Origin: Lachnospiraceae bacterium
GTDB taxonomy: Bacteria; Bacillota; Clostridia; Lachnospirales; Lachnospiraceae
Direction of reading: 5' to 3'
NCBI GenBank assembly: GCA_900766925.1
Contig: CAAFXG010000024.1
Span: 1-64,000, forward strand
Length of the DNA stretch: 64,000 nt
The first letter of the stretch is position 1. Each line of letters begins with the position of its first letter. Shown here piece by piece: positions 61,901 through 64,000 of this stretch. A program made the translations under genes and the position numbers. The notes beneath the pieces are model-generated. The model had not been told where the DNA came from. It did no database searches and saw only the letters and a program-made list of their open reading frames with translations.

Positions 61901-64000
61901 CCATTGGAGCTGTATCATTCTCGCCAATATAATTATAATCAACTATATCGGCAAGTATTTTCTGATTTTTCTCAACAGTTCCATCAAGTCTTATTCCGGT
62001 AGCAACATCATGTCCATAATGAACATATTCAAACTGTGAACGATACAAGTATGACCTTACCGTTATCTTATCAACGCAATCAGCCGCAAACCATTTTTCA
62101 GGCAAATTCTTTAAGCTTGCAGTAATTGTAAGATTTGCAGTACTTGTTGAATTAGCTGTGTGTGTAGTATCAACAGAATAAGAAACAGTTGCACCGACCT
62201 CATTATCAAATGTAGATATATCAGCAATCTGAAATGCATCTCTAAGGGATGTGTTCATCTGATAACTAACACCATAGGTCATATTATCTACATCAGTACC
62301 TGCAAAGCCCGTAAAACTTACCGGACAATAACTTGCTTCTTTTATCAGAGCATTATTACCAAAGGCATTAAAGAGACTTCTATATACCGGCGAATCCATA
62401 TACTTATCCTTTATTGAATCATTCGGCTTTGCATATAATCTTATGCTGGTATCAGAACCATATCCTAACGCAATATACTCAGGAGTTCTATATTTTCCAT
62501 GCTGTGATAAATCCCATTCATAATTTTTATTGTTCAAGCTAACTACAATTGTACAATCATCGCAGCCTTTTTCAACATACTCATCATAGTTATCTAACAC
62601 AAAGGTTGTACGGTTGCCGGAAACTATCTCAAGATGCATCTGTGGCTCTATAAGCTTTTGTCTTACAACCTTCTCAGCAGAATTAACCCAATCAGAATCA
62701 TAGCATTCATTATTTACAGCCTCTGTAAAATGATATGCATTTAAAGTTCGTATACTAAATTCTATACTACAGCCCTGCTCAAGCCATTCATCAAGCATTT
62801 CAACTTCATAATGACATATCATACTGCCACGAATAACACTGTCAGAATATTCGTTTCCAAGAACAGATTTACCACTAGCATCAACAACCTTATACTTAAC
62901 CTCGTAAGCATATGCATCAGCCACCGGACTCCAGGTAAATCTATAGTGTCCGTTAAAATCAGAAATCTTTAAATCACGTGGCGTAGCAAGCTTCTTATAT
63001 ATGATACTGTTTCTCTTCATAAAGCCAACCATCTTATCGTCAATATCAATATATGTATCTATCCTGCTACCACTATCCTTAGAAGCTGTTATTGATTCAT
63101 TATAATCAGTAGTATCATTAAGATATTTATCCGCCAAAGGATCATTTGACGCATAATCCATATAAAAGCCTAATGAATAGCTGCCCGGAGAATATATATA
63201 TGGTTTTCCATTTGCTGTATTATAATCAACTAACAAACGATTGATATAAGAACTATTTCCCCCATATACTCCTCCGATTACAGAACAAGTTGAATATGAA
63301 TCAGCACCTGCGACCATCCTCCACTCTCTTGTCTCATTCTTCGGAATCCAAGAAAAACCTCTGAAATAAACTCTACCCGGATTACTTCCTCCTGTAGTTT
63401 CCTTTTTCGTTCCTTTAATTCTATATTCAGTTTGTATATGAAGAACTATCTTGCATACATTAGAGTTCAGTCCAGCCGGCACTTTAACAACCTGCCTTGA
63501 AGCATTAATATCATTAGAGCCCTCGGCATCACTTACTTCCTCACTTTTTACAACATTATCATATTCGTCTATAAACTCAACGTAGTATTTATAATAATAT
63601 TTTTGTATATCTTTTTCTGCTGCGGAAGGATTAGTATTGTCATTTCCGAGATAGAAAACAAAGCTGTCAAGGCCTGCCGGATTATTTCCATTTTTAACAT
63701 CAAGCTCCAAAGATACCTCTTCCCCATAACTTGCTTCTACTCTGAAATTACTATAGCTTGTCCATTCGATATTCATAATATCACAAGGGGCTCTATATAC
63801 AACTCCACTAGGAAGACTATATCTAATCGTCATATCTCTTTGACCGGATGAAGCATTTGTACATTTAACCTTGGCTATGTTAAATCTGGTATCATGTTTT
63901 TCAGCAAGATACATACATTTGCTTTCGGTAGCCAATGCACCAGCCTGTACATTTTTTGCCTCAGCATACGGAATATATGTGAATCCCCTTAAATAAACAT
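58914..64000 (-). CDS. Giant surface protein of the pilus operon, N-terminus outside window
   Basis: The frame runs to the right edge, so at least 1694 residues are present and the start is missing. The sequence is beta-rich, low in Cys and rich in Asn, Tyr and Asp. A motif RVYFRGFSWIP (63343-63380) recurs as VYLRGFTYIP at the very edge (63969-63998), about 620 bp apart, so a module of roughly 205 residues is repeated. An FnIII-like part (RFTWSPVADAYAYEVKY) follows. It is the first visible gene of the operon and 36 bp from the PilX-like gene, suggesting a pilus-linked adhesin. That role is inference; no known domain was matched. Confidence 0.7.
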   Translation of the reverse strand, partial: VYLRGFTYIPYAEAKNVQAGALATESKCMYLAEKHDTRFNIAKVKCTNASSGQRDMTIRYSLPSGVVYRAPCDIMNIEWTSYSNFRVEASYGEEVSLELDVKNGNNPAGLDSFVFYLGNDNTNPSAAEKDIQKYYYKYYVEFIDEYDNVVKSEEVSDAEGSNDINASRQVVKVPAGLNSNVCKIVLHIQTEYRIKGTKKETTGGSNPGRVYFRGFSWIPKNETREWRMVAGADSYSTCSVIGGVYGGNSSYINRLLVDYNTANGKPYIYSPGSYSLGFYMDYASNDPLADKYLNDTTDYNESITASKDSGSRIDTYIDIDDKMVGFMKRNSIIYKKLATPRDLKISDFNGHYRFTWSPVADAYAYEVKYKVVDASGKSVLGNEYSDSVIRGSMICHYEVEMLDEWLEQGCSIEFSIRTLNAYHFTEAVNNECYDSDWVNSAEKVVRQKLIEPQMHLEIVSGNRTTFVLDNYDEYVEKGCDDCTIVVSLNNKNYEWDLSQHGKYRTPEYIALGYGSDTSIRLYAKPNDSIKDKYMDSPVYRSLFNAFGNNALIKEASYCPVSFTGFAGTDVDNMTYGVSYQMNTSLRDAFQIADISTFDNEVGATVSYSVDTTHTANSTSTANLTITASLKNLPEKWFAADCVDKITVRSYLYRSQFEYVHYGHDVATGIRLDGTVEKNQKILADIVDYNYIGENDTAPMANNIWDGNDLKAGYILIRQEDGTYNIIYNATIEMSKKAARETNEPYREYLNYAVAYKIYSNIAKETAADITVNSADFRESYWVRNVNCGVGNDFSSFNNVKIDSNELKFVNEIQEVPILNGSVVASSDEDGHTVYKLAWDKYYQDAVCWDASNNRYSGDRSNSTSRLTNVPENLVETWDEYSLKAGKAGIDSVDNYYSNGFNNSYRRKMMNSYYDNYSNASYKVVLIGTTLDGQRAILETKNVTEPTSLGTISSYELEDGTIKDLTTLDNRTLTSYNLWDYECSFTDSNNAWNKYPIITARVIRLGEKTSVSSYDYNQGKKRTAANGATYILPRYADFSVTQKQRLSTIAKPDVNLAKDDGKFNTTSLAYTVEWGGITNTNQLQDLGGYMVTVSLKKAADDSRVTPTHYYYVRDIGIEENVKLAIDIDELYQNGIVEEIQSGMYSKTGDMRKAVIDLSDFNTGDRLLISVRAIAKEASVNYENGADGIANEIVVPNRIKTPLVDKLSLVVDGEGAGMPSYEDAVVSRINPDDDSEEIFTGSVDMNTYKKGVSFKYDSEDERYKSEKTARIVLSAAIYDEVPEGMLNDTTKHTGADATEEAEQAGYWNSGAVKTIYFKSSPLDLGYAYAGGVKNIDITRYEKYPGEYAGKWLKIALKATSATRIDSQWSDQDMAGETINYLWIHLPNLVLDNVDLREMDAVDSETGAIDGITRYYYDNSIHDDEPEDENVVSVNLVNKSLQFTEDKNLDGYNIYIVGKERLMETDGNDQYYIPSYNLYLQKHFALSAEEDEAFEDGTWDVFLAAANDKTGITDAVEKDADARENANGFEIAVCGQNEEAYYIGNIGSAYDGEASDTEQIIDLKDIEAVMGAYDVYAQLRYIPDGQNGKLVVVLPDVIAVEDSDYRANYDYFATMQLMLQPYISAPDASCTIGYSKLFSRIEPENAVSSWTTGVSAFSDAGVAVWLSNIRQMETALDNMQVEAALLNIATSTDAGNR

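Noticed and set aside
1..64000. CRISPR arrays, tRNA and rRNA genes
   Set aside because: No regularly spaced repeats, no cloverleaf-like sequence with the TTCGA region, and no rRNA-like stretch were seen on reading.

Overview
The window looks like chromosome from an anaerobic, low-GC, spore-forming Firmicute of class Clostridia, probably Lachnospiraceae. This is inference from gene content: SpoIVA (endospore coat), an IspH-ribosomal S1 fusion typical of Clostridia, a biotin/Na+ decarboxylase cluster, flagellum-linked YlqG/YlqH-type genes, a GH94 cellobiose phosphorylase and a Gram-positive type IV pilus operon. All genes except the truncated first one lie on the minus strand, so transcription runs from high to low coordinates. 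No rRNA, tRNA, CRISPR array, insertion sequence with transposase, or prophage was seen.

Layout, low to high coordinate. 1-736: 3' end of an HD-GYP phosphodiesterase, convergent with scpB; between them lies a 197-bp near-palindrome whose 55-bp arms carry both stop codons. 734-9265: scpB, scpA, spoIVA, an SGNH hydrolase, gpsA, plsY, der and a DUF512 radical-SAM-like protein. 9305-16457: pgeF, yraN, ylqH- and ylqG-like genes, rnhB, two signal peptidases around rbgA, and rplS. This resembles the rplS-rbgA-rnhB-ylqGH-yraN neighbourhood of Bacillus. 16586-23515: cheR, ispH-rpsA, cmk, a BaiN-like flavoprotein and the K+ uptake pair ktrA/ktrB, with an unlisted 30-codon gene between the last two. 23619-29043: a five-gene Na+-pumping biotin decarboxylase or transcarboxylase cluster. 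29356-35468: a solute-binding-like protein and a 1587-aa surface protein with a TIM-barrel-like region. 35612-43795: pgsA, rimO, folD, fhs, ftsK/spoIIIE and a ClpP/TepA-like protease. 44099-48787: cellobiose phosphorylase and PNPase.

49077-64000 is one uninterrupted minus-strand type IV pilus operon. In transcription order it encodes a giant surface protein (5' end outside the window), a PilX-like protein, two pseudopilins, a small membrane protein of unknown role, prepilin peptidase, PilC, a PilM-PilN fusion, a PilO-like protein, PilB, PilT and the major pilin, closed by a strong hairpin terminator. The genes supply the motors, inner-membrane platform, pilin processing, major and minor pilins and a candidate tip adhesin.

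The best candidates for something undescribed are the 30-aa ORF in the ktr operon (22014-22106), the giant pilus-linked protein with its repeated module, the 144-aa orphan in the pilus operon, the 540-736 palindromic element, and RNA/DNA structures before spoIVA, ftsK, pnp and the 1587-aa surface gene. Everything here was read by eye from sequence; no database search or folding program was run.
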